Shown: positions 1 to 8,535 of the stretch, piece after piece
Numbering within the stretch: the first letter of the stretch is position 1
How the letters are laid out: the number at the start of each line of letters is the position of its first letter
Assembly: GCF_004346035.1 (NCBI RefSeq)
Contig: NZ_SLZN01000003.1
Span: 124,001-188,000, forward strand
DNA from: Acidomonas methanolica
GTDB taxonomy: Bacteria > Pseudomonadota > Alphaproteobacteria > Acetobacterales > Acetobacteraceae
DNA length: 64,000 bases
Direction: 5' to 3'
Program-made: the position numbers and the translations under genes
Notes under the pieces: generated by a model
Databases searched by the model: none
The model's input: the letters and a program-made list of their open reading frames with translations, nothing else
Told to the model about the DNA's origin: nothing

Positions 1-436
1 TCACCTTGTCCGCATTGCCGACCACATGGTTGTTGGTGACGATATATCCCGACGGATCGATGATGAAGCCCGACCCTGCGCCCAATATTTCTTCCTGGTG
101 ATGGCGCATCTTGTCGCGATAGCGTTTTTCGAGCGGCGTCCCGCGAATCTGCGGCGGAATCTTGTCCTCCGACGCGCCGCCGCCCTGAGTGATGGCGATA
201 TTGACCACGGCGGGAATCACTTGCCTGACCAGCGGGGCGAAGCTCATCGGGCGCGAGGTGACGAGTAGGGGAGGCAGTGGGGCCGTAAACGAATCCGCCG
301 TTTCCGTCGGGGCGGCCGGAAGGATTTTTGAAAAGAAGGACGGGAGGGCCAAAGCGTGCGAGCCCGCCAGCGCGGCGACACCCAGGGCCGTTCCACCTGC
401 GATGTACCAGGCGCGATGGCGAGGCGGCCGTGTCAT
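1..436 (-). CDS. DegP/HtrA-type periplasmic serine protease, N-terminal part (cut by window edge)
   Basis: The gene runs off the left edge, so only about 145 N-terminal residues are visible. The ATG at 436 opens a protein with a positively charged start and a hydrophobic stretch (about residues 11-27) that looks like a signal peptide or anchor. A variable linker follows, then the start of a trypsin-like domain. The motif GAGSGFIIDPSGYIVTNNHV contains the catalytic His of the HtrA/DegP triad; Asp, Ser and the PDZ domains lie outside the window. Members of this family degrade misfolded envelope proteins in the periplasm. The frame is open from the start to the edge. A lytic transglycosylase on the same strand lies upstream. 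Confidence 0.9.
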   Translation of the reverse strand, partial: MTRPPRHRAWYIAGGTALGVAALAGSHALALPSFFSKILPAAPTETADSFTAPLPPLLVTSRPMSFAPLVRQVIPAVVNIAITQGGGASEDKIPPQIRGTPLEKRYRDKMRHHQEEILGAGSGFIIDPSGYIVTNNHVVGNADKV

Positions 437-549
437 GGAGACGAGCGGGAGAAAACGGGGCGGGAGAAGACAGGGCGGAAGAGGGCACGGTGCATGCACG
501 CACGATACCGCAGAAACGCTGGGCCGCCATCCTTTCTCGATTATCATTT

Positions 550-1320
550 TTAACGCCGCCATGCGAGACGGACAGGAGCGGCGCGATAGGCTGCCAGTGT
601 GCGTCCGGTCACGCCGTGCGCGCCGTTCGCCGCCATGGGGCCGGGCGCGGTCGGACGCCGGATGATGCGGGGCGGTGGCCAGAAGGAAGGCGCCGCGAAC
701 GGGCGCATGAAGGCGCGGGTGAACGGAATGCCGCGTCCCGCCGCCGCCGGAACGTCGGCATGCGGCGTGTCGTCATCCAGAGCGAGCGTGCTGTCGCCGT
801 TGCGCCAGAGGCCGACGACACGCCGGGCATAATCCTGACCGAGCGCGGGAGTCAGCGAATGATACGCTCCCGCCGCCGCCAGCCAGTCATGCAGCCGTTC
901 ATGCAGGGATGTGAGGAACCGGGCACCGTAACGTGCATTGCTCAGGGGGTCGAACGCTTCGTCCAGCGAGGCGAAGGCGCCGGGGTGATGATGCAGGTTG
1001 ATCTGCATGCAGCCGACATCGATGGACACCGCGCCCTGCGCCTGAAAGGCGCGGACCGCGGCGATGGCCTCGGCCTTGCTGTCGTAGAAATATCCCTGTC
1101 CCTCGACATTGATCGTCCACGGCCATGCGGCGAATTCACCCTCCTTCAGACGACGGCCGCTCTCCACCTTGCTGACGGCGTCCAGCAGGCGAGGCGGCAT
1201 TCCCGCCTCGCGCTCGGCGATGGTCACGGCGTCGCGGCAGGACTGCGTCGTCGCGGCGGTGAGAGCGACGGGCAGGCAGAGCAGGATCAGGGAGCAGATA
1301 TGAATGAGGAATCGCGCCAT
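550..1320 (-). CDS. Lytic transglycosylase, SLT domain, secreted
   Basis: The 256-aa protein starts with a signal peptide (about residues 1-22, ending near LTA). It contains an SLT (lysozyme-like) domain: the catalytic Glu is probably E53 in KVESGR, followed by GCMQIN near residue 103 and AYHS near residue 153, in the usual family order. It should cleave peptidoglycan glycan strands in the periplasm, forming 1,6-anhydromuramyl ends. The last 70 residues are Pro/Arg/Ala-rich, low in complexity and unrelated to the fold. There is no lipobox. Similar stand-alone SLT proteins also occur as specialised enzymes of secretion or conjugation machines, but no such machine is present here. Confidence 0.85.
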   Translation of the reverse strand: MARFLIHICSLILLCLPVALTAATTQSCRDAVTIAEREAGMPPRLLDAVSKVESGRRLKEGEFAAWPWTINVEGQGYFYDSKAEAIAAVRAFQAQGAVSIDVGCMQINLHHHPGAFASLDEAFDPLSNARYGARFLTSLHERLHDWLAAAGAYHSLTPALGQDYARRVVGLWRNGDSTLALDDDTPHADVPAAAGRGIPFTRAFMRPFAAPSFWPPPRIIRRPTAPGPMAANGAHGVTGRTLAAYRAAPVRLAWRR

Positions 1321-1386
1321 GGAGGGCAGGATGGCGCAAAGAAATGAAGAAAAGGTAAAGCCCTGTCCCGGTTTTTCGTCCCGATC

Positions 1387-3156
1387 TCACCCGAGCGGCG
1401 CGCACGCTTTCTCCAGCCATGCCCGCGCCGCATCGTCGAGCAACGGACCGATCATTTCCAGCGTCCGCTCATGATAGGCGCGAAGCCACGCCCGCTCATC
1501 CGGTTGCAGCAGCTCCGTGACGATCAAAGACCTGTCGAACGGCACATGCCCCAATGTTTCGAATTCGAGAAACCTGCCCGGCGCGCCTACGGGGGCCGGA
1601 CGCACCAGCAGCAGATTTTCCAGCCGGATGCCGTATTGGCCCATCTCGTAATAGCCCGGCTCGTCGGAGACGATCATCCCCGGCTCCAGCCCGACCGGAC
1701 GCGCGACGGAGGAGATGTTCTGCGGTCCCTCATGCACCGAGAGGTAGCTGCCGATGCCGTGACCTGTCCCGTGATCGTAGTCCAGCCCGTCCTGCCACAG
1801 GAATTGCCGCGCGAGCGCATCCAGCCGGTGTCCGGGCGCGCCAAAGGGAAAGCGCGCGCGATTGAGCGCGATGTTGCCTTTCAGCACGCGCGTATAGGCT
1901 TCGCGAATCATGGTCGGCGCGGGGTCCGGGCCGGTCCAGATCGTGCGCGTCACGTCCGTGGTGCCTTGCGGATACTGGCCGCCGCTGTCGATGAGATAGA
2001 TCGTGTCCGGCGTCAGGAGACGGTCCTGACCCGGGATGGCGCGGTAATGGGGCAGGGCGGCGTTCGGCCCCACGGCGGAAATCGCCGGGAAGCTCTCGCC
2101 GCGATAGGCGGGATGCAGCGCGCGGAAGCGGTCCAGCCGCTCGGCCAGCGCGGTTTCGCCGAGCCCTACGCCATGGAGGCTGACGAAATGCAGGAAGCGG
2201 CACAGCGCCGCCGAATCGTGCAGATGGACGGCGCGCGCCCCGTCCTGCTCCACGGCGTTCTTGCGGGCCTTGGGCAGTGCGCACGGGTCGGCGGCGCGGC
2301 TGACGGTCGCTCCGGCGGCTTCCAGCGTGCGGATGAACCACAGCGCGCCGCCATTGGGATCGACGCGCACCGTCTTGCCCGCCAGCCCGGCCAAAATCCC
2401 CTCCAGCGCGGCGGGCGGATGAAGCCGTATGTCGTCGCCGAGAAACGCGCGCGTGGCGACGGGAATGCGGGCTTCGTCGAGGAACAGATCCACGCCCGCA
2501 TCGTCATGCAGGAGCGCGAAGGCGAGCACGACCGGGATATGCGGCACGTCATCGCCGCGAATGTTCAACAGCCACGCCAGAGCGGTGGTGTCGGCGATGA
2601 GCGCCGCGTTCTCATGGGCGGCGCGCAGGATCTCCGCGATGCGGCGGCGCTTGGAAACGCTGCTCTCGCCGGAAAGCGATTCCGGATGAGCGGCCACCAT
2701 GCTGGCGGGCGGCGCGGGCCGGTCCTCCCACACCGCATCGACAGGATTCTCCGCCAGCGGGACCATCTCGACGCCCGGAACGGTCAAGGCGTCGAGACCG
2801 GCTTCGCTGACCAGACGGGGGTCGTAGCCGATCCGCACCCCCTGGGCATGGGCTTTCAGCCACTCGCGCGGCGGCGACTGGATGAGATGCCGGCGCTCCC
2901 AGATCGTCTCGTCCGTCTGTTCGGCGAGCTGAACCGTGTAGCGCCCGTCGGAAAACACCGCCGCGCGGTCGGGCAGGACGATCGCCAGGCCCGCGCTGCC
3001 GGTGAAGCCCGTCAGCCACGCCAGACGTTCGGCATAGGGCGCCACGTATTCGCCGAGAAATTCGTCGCCGCGCGGCAGGACGAAGCCGTCCACGCCGAGC
3101 CGGGACAGTTCAGCGCGCAGGCGTGCGACACGCCCGGCAGGAGACATGGCGGTCAT
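1387..3156 (-). CDS. pepP: Xaa-Pro aminopeptidase (M24B family)
   Basis: The 589-aa metallopeptidase should remove N-terminal residues that precede proline. The N-terminal part has the creatinase-like domains (for example RGDEFLGEY and FSDGRYTVQLAEQ). The C-terminal pita-bread domain shows the metal ligands in order: Asp in LIDSGGQY and TTDVTRTIW, His in HGTGHGIGSYLSVHEGP, then Glu in DEPGYYE and RLENLL. The length fits the long, eukaryote-like APP1 form common in alphaproteobacteria. The ATG at 3156 overlaps the stop of prmA (ATGA) and has a GGAGG about 8 nt upstream; the same frame stays open further upstream only as a shadow of prmA. It is the last gene of a uvrD-prmA-pepP operon. Confidence 0.92.
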   Translation of the reverse strand: MTAMSPAGRVARLRAELSRLGVDGFVLPRGDEFLGEYVAPYAERLAWLTGFTGSAGLAIVLPDRAAVFSDGRYTVQLAEQTDETIWERRHLIQSPPREWLKAHAQGVRIGYDPRLVSEAGLDALTVPGVEMVPLAENPVDAVWEDRPAPPASMVAAHPESLSGESSVSKRRRIAEILRAAHENAALIADTTALAWLLNIRGDDVPHIPVVLAFALLHDDAGVDLFLDEARIPVATRAFLGDDIRLHPPAALEGILAGLAGKTVRVDPNGGALWFIRTLEAAGATVSRAADPCALPKARKNAVEQDGARAVHLHDSAALCRFLHFVSLHGVGLGETALAERLDRFRALHPAYRGESFPAISAVGPNAALPHYRAIPGQDRLLTPDTIYLIDSGGQYPQGTTDVTRTIWTGPDPAPTMIREAYTRVLKGNIALNRARFPFGAPGHRLDALARQFLWQDGLDYDHGTGHGIGSYLSVHEGPQNISSVARPVGLEPGMIVSDEPGYYEMGQYGIRLENLLLVRPAPVGAPGRFLEFETLGHVPFDRSLIVTELLQPDERAWLRAYHERTLEMIGPLLDDAARAWLEKACAPLG

Positions 3157-4094
3157 CGATCCCTCCATCCGTCGCGGCGGCGCAGGACGAGCGTCGTCCA
3201 GTCGCCTTCGCGATAACTCCGCTCCAGCACCAGCCCCTGACGCCGGTGCGCGGCGAGAACCATGCGCGCCTGCGTGTTCAGCAGCCCGGCGAGGATCGCC
3301 GTGCCGCCCGGGGCGAGATGGCGCGCCAGATCCTCCGCCATGCGGCAGAGCGGGCGGGCGAGGATATTGGCGAAAACGAGATCGTACGGCGCATGGGCGC
3401 GGACGGCGGGCGTGCTCCAGCCATTGCCGTGCCGCGCCTTGATCAACGGGCCAAGGCCGTTCATCGCCGCGTTGCTGGCCGTCACCCGCACCGACCACGG
3501 CTCGATATCCACCGCCAGGACCGGACGGCGCAGCAGCTTCGCCGCCGCCATGGCGAGGATGCCGGAGCCGCATCCCATGTCGAGGATACGGCGCGGGCGG
3601 CGATGCGCCACGTCTTCCAGCGCGCGCAGACAGCCGCGTGTGGAACCATGTTCTCCGGAGCCGAAGGCGATGCCCGCATCCAGTGTGATGGTCAGCCGCG
3701 CGCGCGAGGCGGAGCGGTCGAGATGCGTGCCGCGAATGGCGAAGCGGCGTCCGGCATGCTGTTCGGGGAAGGCCTCGTAGGTGCGGGCGAGCCAGCCTTC
3801 CGCCTCCGTCCGCTCCCGCACCAGCGGCGCGTCGAGTCCCGTCATCAGCCGGGCGAGGGTCAGGGTGCGTTCCAGTTCGGCCTCGCCCTGGCCGATATCC
3901 TTCACCCCCTCGATCCGCCAGACGCACTGGCTGTCATCCGCCTCGAAAATGCCCACGGTCGTGCAGACCGAAGCCAGCGCGCTTTCGAAGAGCGGCACGG
4001 CGGCGTCCCCGACCGTGACCGAGATCGTTTCCAGTCCGGAGGCATGGCGGCGAACGGCGGGGCGGCGAACGGCGTGGTGGCTGGCGGCGCTCAC
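3153..4094 (-). CDS. prmA: Ribosomal protein L11 methyltransferase
   Basis: The 313-aa SAM-dependent methyltransferase modifies amino groups of ribosomal protein L11. The class I Rossmann motif ILDMGCGSGILAMAAAKL binds SAM, and FANILARPL carries the typical catalytic N-I-L sequence. The N-terminal third is the L11-recognition domain, less conserved. The start is a GTG at 4094 whose last bases form the TGA stop of the upstream helicase gene (GTGA), and the 3' end overlaps pepP by four bases. Translational coupling through the whole three-gene operon is likely. Confidence 0.92.
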   Translation of the reverse strand: MSAASHHAVRRPAVRRHASGLETISVTVGDAAVPLFESALASVCTTVGIFEADDSQCVWRIEGVKDIGQGEAELERTLTLARLMTGLDAPLVRERTEAEGWLARTYEAFPEQHAGRRFAIRGTHLDRSASRARLTITLDAGIAFGSGEHGSTRGCLRALEDVAHRRPRRILDMGCGSGILAMAAAKLLRRPVLAVDIEPWSVRVTASNAAMNGLGPLIKARHGNGWSTPAVRAHAPYDLVFANILARPLCRMAEDLARHLAPGGTAILAGLLNTQARMVLAAHRRQGLVLERSYREGDWTTLVLRRRDGWRDR

Positions 4095-6325
4095 GAAACC
4101 TGCTCCACGAAACCTGCCATGACCCTCTTCTCGCCCGTCTGCTCGAAATTCACCTGCAACCTGTCCACATCGACGCCGGTCACGACGCCATAGCCGAATT
4201 TCTGATGAAACACACGTGCGCCTACTGGAATTTCCGTTGGCGTGCCCTGATAGACGTCGGTCACGCGCGGGGCGGTCGAGGACGCCGCACGGCGACCGGC
4301 CGTGAGCGGCCCGAAGGCGAAGACCGAAGGCTGGGCGGCGAGCTGCCGCCGCTCCTGCATCGACTGGCCGCTATGGCGCACATGCGCGTCGGGGAGTTCC
4401 TCGATGAACCGGCTCGGGATGGCGTCCTGCCAGTTCGCATAGACGCGCCGCCGCGCGGCGTGGAGAATCGTCGCCCGCTTGCGCGCGCGCGTCAGCCCGA
4501 CATAGGCCAGCCGCCGCTCTTCTTCCAGGCTCTTCAGCCCGCCTTCGTCGAGGCTGCGCTGGGAGGGAAACACCCCCTCCTCCCAGCCGGGGAGGAACAC
4601 GGTGTCGAATTCCAGCCCCTTCGCGCCGTGCAGCGTCATGAGGCTGATCTTCTCCTCCGAGGCGGCGTCCTCGCCCTCCGTCACCAGCGCGACATGTTCG
4701 AGGAACCCTTCCAGCGTCGCGAAATCAACCAGGGCGCGCAGCAATTCGCGGATATTGTCGAGCCGCCCCGGCGCCTCAGGCGAGCGGTCGTCACGCCACA
4801 TCTGGAGATAGCCCGCATCCTCCAGAAGCTGTTCGGCGGCCACGACGTGCCCTTCGCGCGCCAGCGTCTCGCGCGCTCTTGCGAAAGCGTCCATCAGCCC
4901 GAGCAGCGCCTCACGCGTCTTGCCCTTGCCGGGTGCCCCCAACTGGGCCGCGACGGCGCCGGTCAGCGGAACGCCGTGCTGCCGCGCGTCCAGATGGAGT
5001 TTCTGCATCGCCGCCGTGCCCATGCCGCGGCGCGGGACGTTGATGATCCGCTCGAAGGCGAGATCGTCGGCCGGTTGCGCGAGCACGCGCAGATAGGCGA
5101 GGCAGTCGCGGATTTCCGCTCGCTCATAGAAGCGCAAGCCCCCCACGACGCGATAGGGTATGCCGCGCGTCATCAATTGTTCCTCGAACGGGCGGGTCTG
5201 AAAACCGGCGCGCATGAGGATGGCCATCTCGGCGAGGCCATGACCGTCCGCGCGAAGCCGTTCCACCGCTCCCGCGACGATGCGCGCCTCCTCGTCCGAA
5301 TCCCACACGCCGACGACCTGAACGGGCTCGCCCTCCGCATCCTCGCGCCCGGGACGGAGGGTCTTGCCCAGCCGCCCGTCATTATGGGCGATCAGCCCGG
5401 CGGCGGCGGCGAGAATCTGGGCGGTCGAGCGGTAATTGCGTTCCAGCCGCACGATTCGCGCGCCGGGGAAATCCTGCTCGAACCGCAGGATGTTTTCCAC
5501 CTCCGCCCCGCGCCAGGAATAGATCGACTGGTCGTCATCGCCCACGCAGGCGATGTTGGACGGATATCCGTCCCGTTTGGCCAGCAGGCGCAGCCAGAGA
5601 TACTGGATGGTGTTGGTGTCCTGATACTCGTCAACCAGAATATAGCGGAACAGGCGGTGATACTGGGCCAGCACATCGGGCTGGTTACGCAGGATCTCCA
5701 CCATATGCAGCATGAGATCGCCGAAATCGCAGGCATTCACAGCCTTGAGTCGCGTCTGGTATTCCTCGTAGATGCGCCGCGCCGCGCCGCCGCCGAAATC
5801 GCTGTCCTCCGCCGGAGTGACGCGCTCGGGCGTCAAGCCGCGATCCTTCCAGCGCTGGATGACGCCCAGCATGCCCTGAGGCGGCCAGCGCTTGGTGTCG
5901 ATCCGGTAGGGTTCCATCACCTGTTTGATCAGGCGGAGCTGATCGTCCGTGTCGAGAATGGTGAAGGCGGAGGTCAGGCCGACATATTCCGCGTGCCGGC
6001 GCAGCATCCGGGCGCAGAGCGCATGGAAAGTGCCGAGCCAGAGCCCCTCGACCGGCTCGCCGAGCAGCGCGCCGATGCGTTGCCGCATCTCGCGGGCGGC
6101 CTTGTTGGTGAAGGTGACGGCGAGAATCTGGAAGGGGCGCGCGCGTCCGGTCAGCAGGATATGGGCGAAGCGTGTGGTCAGCACGCGCGTCTTGCCCGTC
6201 CCCGCGCCGGCGAGGATCAGCAGCGGTCCTTCCGTGGTTTCGATCGCCTCCCGTTGCTCGGGATTCAGGCGATCGAGATACTCTGGCGTGGTCCGCGTCG
6301 GGACGGGGGGCGGTGTCTGGGTCAC
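4091..6325 (-). CDS. uvrD: UvrD/PcrA-type superfamily 1 DNA helicase
   Basis: This 3'-5' helicase acts in nucleotide excision and mismatch repair. All SF1A motifs are present: LILAGAGTGKTRVLTTRF (Walker A), AVTFTNKAAREM, LVDEYQDTNTIQYLW (Walker B), VGDDDQSIYSWRGAEVENI, ERNYRST, MTLHGAKGLEFDTVFL and AYVGLTRARKR. The C-terminus has the PcrA-like tail that ends in a small HQKFGYGVV module. I place the start at the GTG at 6325 (744 aa), 14 codons before the conserved LNPEQREAI. The frame continues upstream to a TTG at 6418, but that extension is non-conserved and runs into a short dispersed repeat. It is the first gene of the operon with prmA and pepP. Confidence 0.92.
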   Translation of the reverse strand: MTQTPPPVPTRTTPEYLDRLNPEQREAIETTEGPLLILAGAGTGKTRVLTTRFAHILLTGRARPFQILAVTFTNKAAREMRQRIGALLGEPVEGLWLGTFHALCARMLRRHAEYVGLTSAFTILDTDDQLRLIKQVMEPYRIDTKRWPPQGMLGVIQRWKDRGLTPERVTPAEDSDFGGGAARRIYEEYQTRLKAVNACDFGDLMLHMVEILRNQPDVLAQYHRLFRYILVDEYQDTNTIQYLWLRLLAKRDGYPSNIACVGDDDQSIYSWRGAEVENILRFEQDFPGARIVRLERNYRSTAQILAAAAGLIAHNDGRLGKTLRPGREDAEGEPVQVVGVWDSDEEARIVAGAVERLRADGHGLAEMAILMRAGFQTRPFEEQLMTRGIPYRVVGGLRFYERAEIRDCLAYLRVLAQPADDLAFERIINVPRRGMGTAAMQKLHLDARQHGVPLTGAVAAQLGAPGKGKTREALLGLMDAFARARETLAREGHVVAAEQLLEDAGYLQMWRDDRSPEAPGRLDNIRELLRALVDFATLEGFLEHVALVTEGEDAASEEKISLMTLHGAKGLEFDTVFLPGWEEGVFPSQRSLDEGGLKSLEEERRLAYVGLTRARKRATILHAARRRVYANWQDAIPSRFIEELPDAHVRHSGQSMQERRQLAAQPSVFAFGPLTAGRRAASSTAPRVTDVYQGTPTEIPVGARVFHQKFGYGVVTGVDVDRLQVNFEQTGEKRVMAGFVEQVS

Positions 6326-6390
6326 GCAGCAGATATAGGATCTCGGGCGCGCAACGCCAAATCCCGGTTCGTGCCCAGCGGCTCCTGGGG

Positions 6391-6425
6391 CGTCGTTTTT
6401 CAGGATCGGGGTTTCCAAAAGGGCG
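6391..6425. repeat. Short dispersed repeat, copy A
   Basis: This intergenic segment, between the divergent uvrD and the first radC, carries the core TTTTTCAGGATCGGGGTTTC. It aligns closely to the copy at 7705-7754 (TTTTTCAAGATCGGGGGTTT). A stretch rich in GG and CC blocks precedes the core in both. It may be a REP-like or terminator-like element; its function is unknown. Confidence 0.5.
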
Positions 6426-6440
6426 TGCTAGAGTCGCCAT

Positions 6441-7118
6441 ATGAGCGAGATGCGTTTCACCTCCACCGGACCGCAGGGCCACCGCGCCCGCATGCGCGCC
6501 CGCGTGCTGGGACATGGCGCGTCCACGCTGGCGGATTATGAACTGCTTGAAATGCTGCTGTTTCTCGGCATTCCGCGCCGGGATACGAAGCCGCTGGCCA
6601 AGGCGTTGCTCCAGCAGTTCGGTTCGCTGATCGGCGTGTGCCGCGCGCCCGGACGGCTGTTGCGGGAGGCCGGCCTGCCCGACGACGCCATCCGGGCGCT
6701 CCGCTTCCCCGCGATCGCGGCGGAACGTCTGGCGGGGGCGGAAATCCGCGCGCGTCCGGTGCTCGGGAACTGGGAGCAGCTTCTCGCCTATCTGGACAGC
6801 GCGATGCTGGGCGCGGCGGCGGGACAGTTGCGGCTATTCTATCTCGACAACCGCAATCGCCTTCTCGCGGACGAACTCTTCGACGAGGAGGAAGGAATCG
6901 CGGCCGCCCTGCGTCGCGCCTTGACCTTGCAGGCGACGGCGCTGATCGGATTCGAGATGGGTCGGGCAGGAGACGCGTCGCCCGCCTGCGGAGGTGAGCG
7001 GGCGGCGCTGTTACGCCGGTTGGAGGACGCCGGCCGCCCGCTCGCCCTTACCCTGCATGACGCGATCCTGATCGACGGGAGCGGACCGCGCAGCTTCCGT
7101 CAGGAAGGCTGGTTGTAG
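6441..7118 (+). CDS. RadC-like protein with a degenerate JAMM/MPN site
   Basis: The 225-aa protein aligns along its whole length to the RadC family. The N-terminal half has the helix-hairpin-helix-like region (STLADYELLEMLLFL, LAKALLQQFGSL). The C-terminal half has the RadC beta strand LRLFYLDNRNRLLADEL. The zinc-binding signature of RadC (HxHPSGDPTPS) is replaced by FEMGRAGDASPAC, so both metal-ligand histidines are missing and only the GD remains. The GTVxHTPVYPREV segment is also lost. It is therefore probably catalytically inactive as a JAMM protein, but the frame is intact. A canonical RadC lies 1.4 kb downstream on the same strand. The ATG at 6441 is supported by the divergent uvrD start nearby. 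Confidence 0.75.
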   Translation: MSEMRFTSTGPQGHRARMRARVLGHGASTLADYELLEMLLFLGIPRRDTKPLAKALLQQFGSLIGVCRAPGRLLREAGLPDDAIRALRFPAIAAERLAGAEIRARPVLGNWEQLLAYLDSAMLGAAAGQLRLFYLDNRNRLLADELFDEEEGIAAALRRALTLQATALIGFEMGRAGDASPACGGERAALLRRLEDAGRPLALTLHDAILIDGSGPRSFRQEGWL

Positions 7119-7138
7119 CCCCGGCCTCGGTGTTCGCC

Positions 7139-7540
7139 TCAGTTCGCGAGGCGGACGACCTTGTGGCCCGTCTTCGACCCCAGCTCGCGCGCGTCCAGCG
7201 TGCCGTCGGCGTCCGTATCGGCCGCCTTGAACTGCGAATCGACCGCCGAAAGATATTCGGTCTTGTCGAGCGTCCGGTCGTTGTCGGTGTCGTATTTCGC
7301 CACGGCGGCCTTGCCGCCCGCGCCCTTCAGTTCAGACGCGTCAACCGTGCCGTCATGATCGGTGTCGAGTGCCGTGAACTTCGCATCCGCGGCGGCTTTC
7401 GCCTCATCGACGCTGACCGTGCCGTCATGGTCGGAATCGAGGTGCTGCAATGCCGCCGATCCGCTCGCGGCGAAGGAGGCGGCGGGGACGAGCAGGCCGA
7501 GCCCGAGGAAGGAGGCCGCGAAAAATGAGGAAGAACGCAT
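7139..7540 (-). CDS. Secreted EF-hand calcium-binding protein
   Basis: The 133-aa protein has a signal peptide (about residues 1-24, hydrophobic stretch FFAASFLGLGLLVP, cleavage near SFA). Four EF-hand loops follow: DSDHDGTVSVDE, DTDHDGTVDASE, DTDNDRTLDKTE and DTDADGTLDARE. Each has Asp at positions 1, 3 and 5 and Glu at 12; loop 3 has Arg instead of the usual Gly at position 6. It should bind Ca2+ in the periplasm or outside the cell; the partner is unknown. The ATG at 7540 has AGGAGA at a good distance (upstream bases ACTCCTCAGGAGACTGTTCC). A longer frame starts 11 codons earlier but lacks such a site. A very AT-rich region lies upstream. Confidence 0.85.
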   Translation of the reverse strand: MRSSSFFAASFLGLGLLVPAASFAASGSAALQHLDSDHDGTVSVDEAKAAADAKFTALDTDHDGTVDASELKGAGGKAAVAKYDTDNDRTLDKTEYLSAVDSQFKAADTDADGTLDARELGSKTGHKVVRLAN

Positions 7541-7582
7541 GGAACAGTCTCCTGAGGAGTGGAACTGCACCAAGATCTATGG

Positions 7583-7659
7583 ACACGTCCGTGTGATCGC
7601 AAGAGCGCGCGGCACTATACATATAATATAATAAAAGACATATACAGTCATAAAAATAG
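7583..7659 (-). promoter_or_regulatory. AT-rich promoter region of the EF-hand gene, with inverted repeat
   Basis: Positions 7615-7659 are almost pure A/T in an otherwise GC-rich region, with several overlapping TATAAT-like hexamers on the minus strand (TATATT, TATAGT). An inverted repeat ACACG-TC-CGTGT sits at 7583-7594, between the AT block and the EF-hand start at 7540. I infer a strong or regulated promoter; the exact -35/-10 pair cannot be fixed by eye. Confidence 0.35.
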
Positions 7660-7704
7660 CCGCGTCCCGGTTTGACTTCCGGTCTTCCCTGGAGCCTTGG
7701 CCCC

Positions 7705-7754
7705 CGCGTTTTTCAAGATCGGGGGTTTTTCAAGGGACGACCGCCCTTTGGCGG
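7705..7754. repeat. Short dispersed repeat, copy B
   Basis: This copy contains TTTTTCAAGATCGGGGGTTT followed by TTCAAGGGACG and a hairpin-like CCGCCCTTTGGCGGG. The core matches the copy at 6391-6425 with few differences. It ends just before the stop codon of the HAD phosphatase gene (7761) and could act as its terminator. Confidence 0.5.
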
Positions 7755-7760
7755 GACAAA

Positions 7761-8468
7761 TCAGGCCGCGGGCCGATGCCGCCACGCCGCCGCAAGTTGT
7801 GCCCGGATCATCCCGCCGAGCGCCTCGGGCCGTTCGCACAGCACGTCCGCACCGGCGGCGGTGAGTTCCGCGTTGCCACCATACCCCCAGAGGACGCCGA
7901 TCGTCCGCAGATGATTGGCCTGCGCGCCCGTGATGTCGAAGCGCCGGTCGCCGATCATGACCGCCTTGTTGGACGGGATGGCGTGGTCGCGCAGAATCCG
8001 CGCGATGAGTTCCGGCTTCTCCGCGCCGCTGTCATCCGGGTTCGCGCCGCAGATCTCGTCGAACAGCCGGTCCAGCCCGTGGGCTTGCAGAATGTCCCGG
8101 GCCAGGAAGGCGGGTTTCGAGGTGGCGGTGAAGAGCCGCGCGGGGGAGGCGGCGATGCGGTGCAGCAGATCGGCGATGCCGTCATAGAGCGGGGTCTGGA
8201 AGCGCCCATGGGTCTGGTAGCGGGCGCGGTAGATCTCGACCGCTTCCGCCACGCGATGCTCGTCATAGGGACGCAGGACTTCCTCCATGAGTTCGGCCAG
8301 AGGCGGCCCGACCACCCATGTCAGGTCTCGCGCGGGATCGGGCTCGTGGCCGAGGCGCGCGATCACGTGATGCAACGTCGAGACGATCCCCTGCCGGGAG
8401 TCGATGATCGTGCCGTCGAGATCGAAAAGAATGGCGGAGGCTGGATCGAGATCGTGAAAGGACGTCAT
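7761..8468 (-). CDS. HAD-family hydrolase, phosphoglycolate phosphatase-like
   Basis: The 235-aa protein has the HAD motifs in order: LFDLDGTIIDS near residue 16 (nucleophile Asp), FTATSKP (motif II Thr), and MIGDRRFDITGA (motif IV acid pair). The alpha-helical cap between motifs I and II is of the Gph/PGP subtype (class I). The family hydrolyses small phosphate esters such as phosphoglycolate; the real substrate cannot be read from the sequence. I chose the ATG at 8468 (MTSFHDLDP) because the upstream frame, up to 8564, overlaps the promoter area of the divergent radC and is not conserved in type. Confidence 0.8.
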   Translation of the reverse strand: MTSFHDLDPASAILFDLDGTIIDSRQGIVSTLHHVIARLGHEPDPARDLTWVVGPPLAELMEEVLRPYDEHRVAEAVEIYRARYQTHGRFQTPLYDGIADLLHRIAASPARLFTATSKPAFLARDILQAHGLDRLFDEICGANPDDSGAEKPELIARILRDHAIPSNKAVMIGDRRFDITGAQANHLRTIGVLWGYGGNAELTAAGADVLCERPEALGGMIRAQLAAAWRHRPAA

Positions 8469-8535
8469 AATCGCCTCATGATGCCTGCCGGGTGTCGGAA
8501 AAGCTAGGGGCCGGTCGTGTCCGGACCCTCGGGCA

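Noticed and set aside
490..499. GTGCATGCAC palindrome upstream of the degP-like gene as an operator
   Set aside because: Ten bases of alternating purine-pyrimidine palindrome occur easily by chance in GC-rich DNA; no second copy or spacing supports a site.
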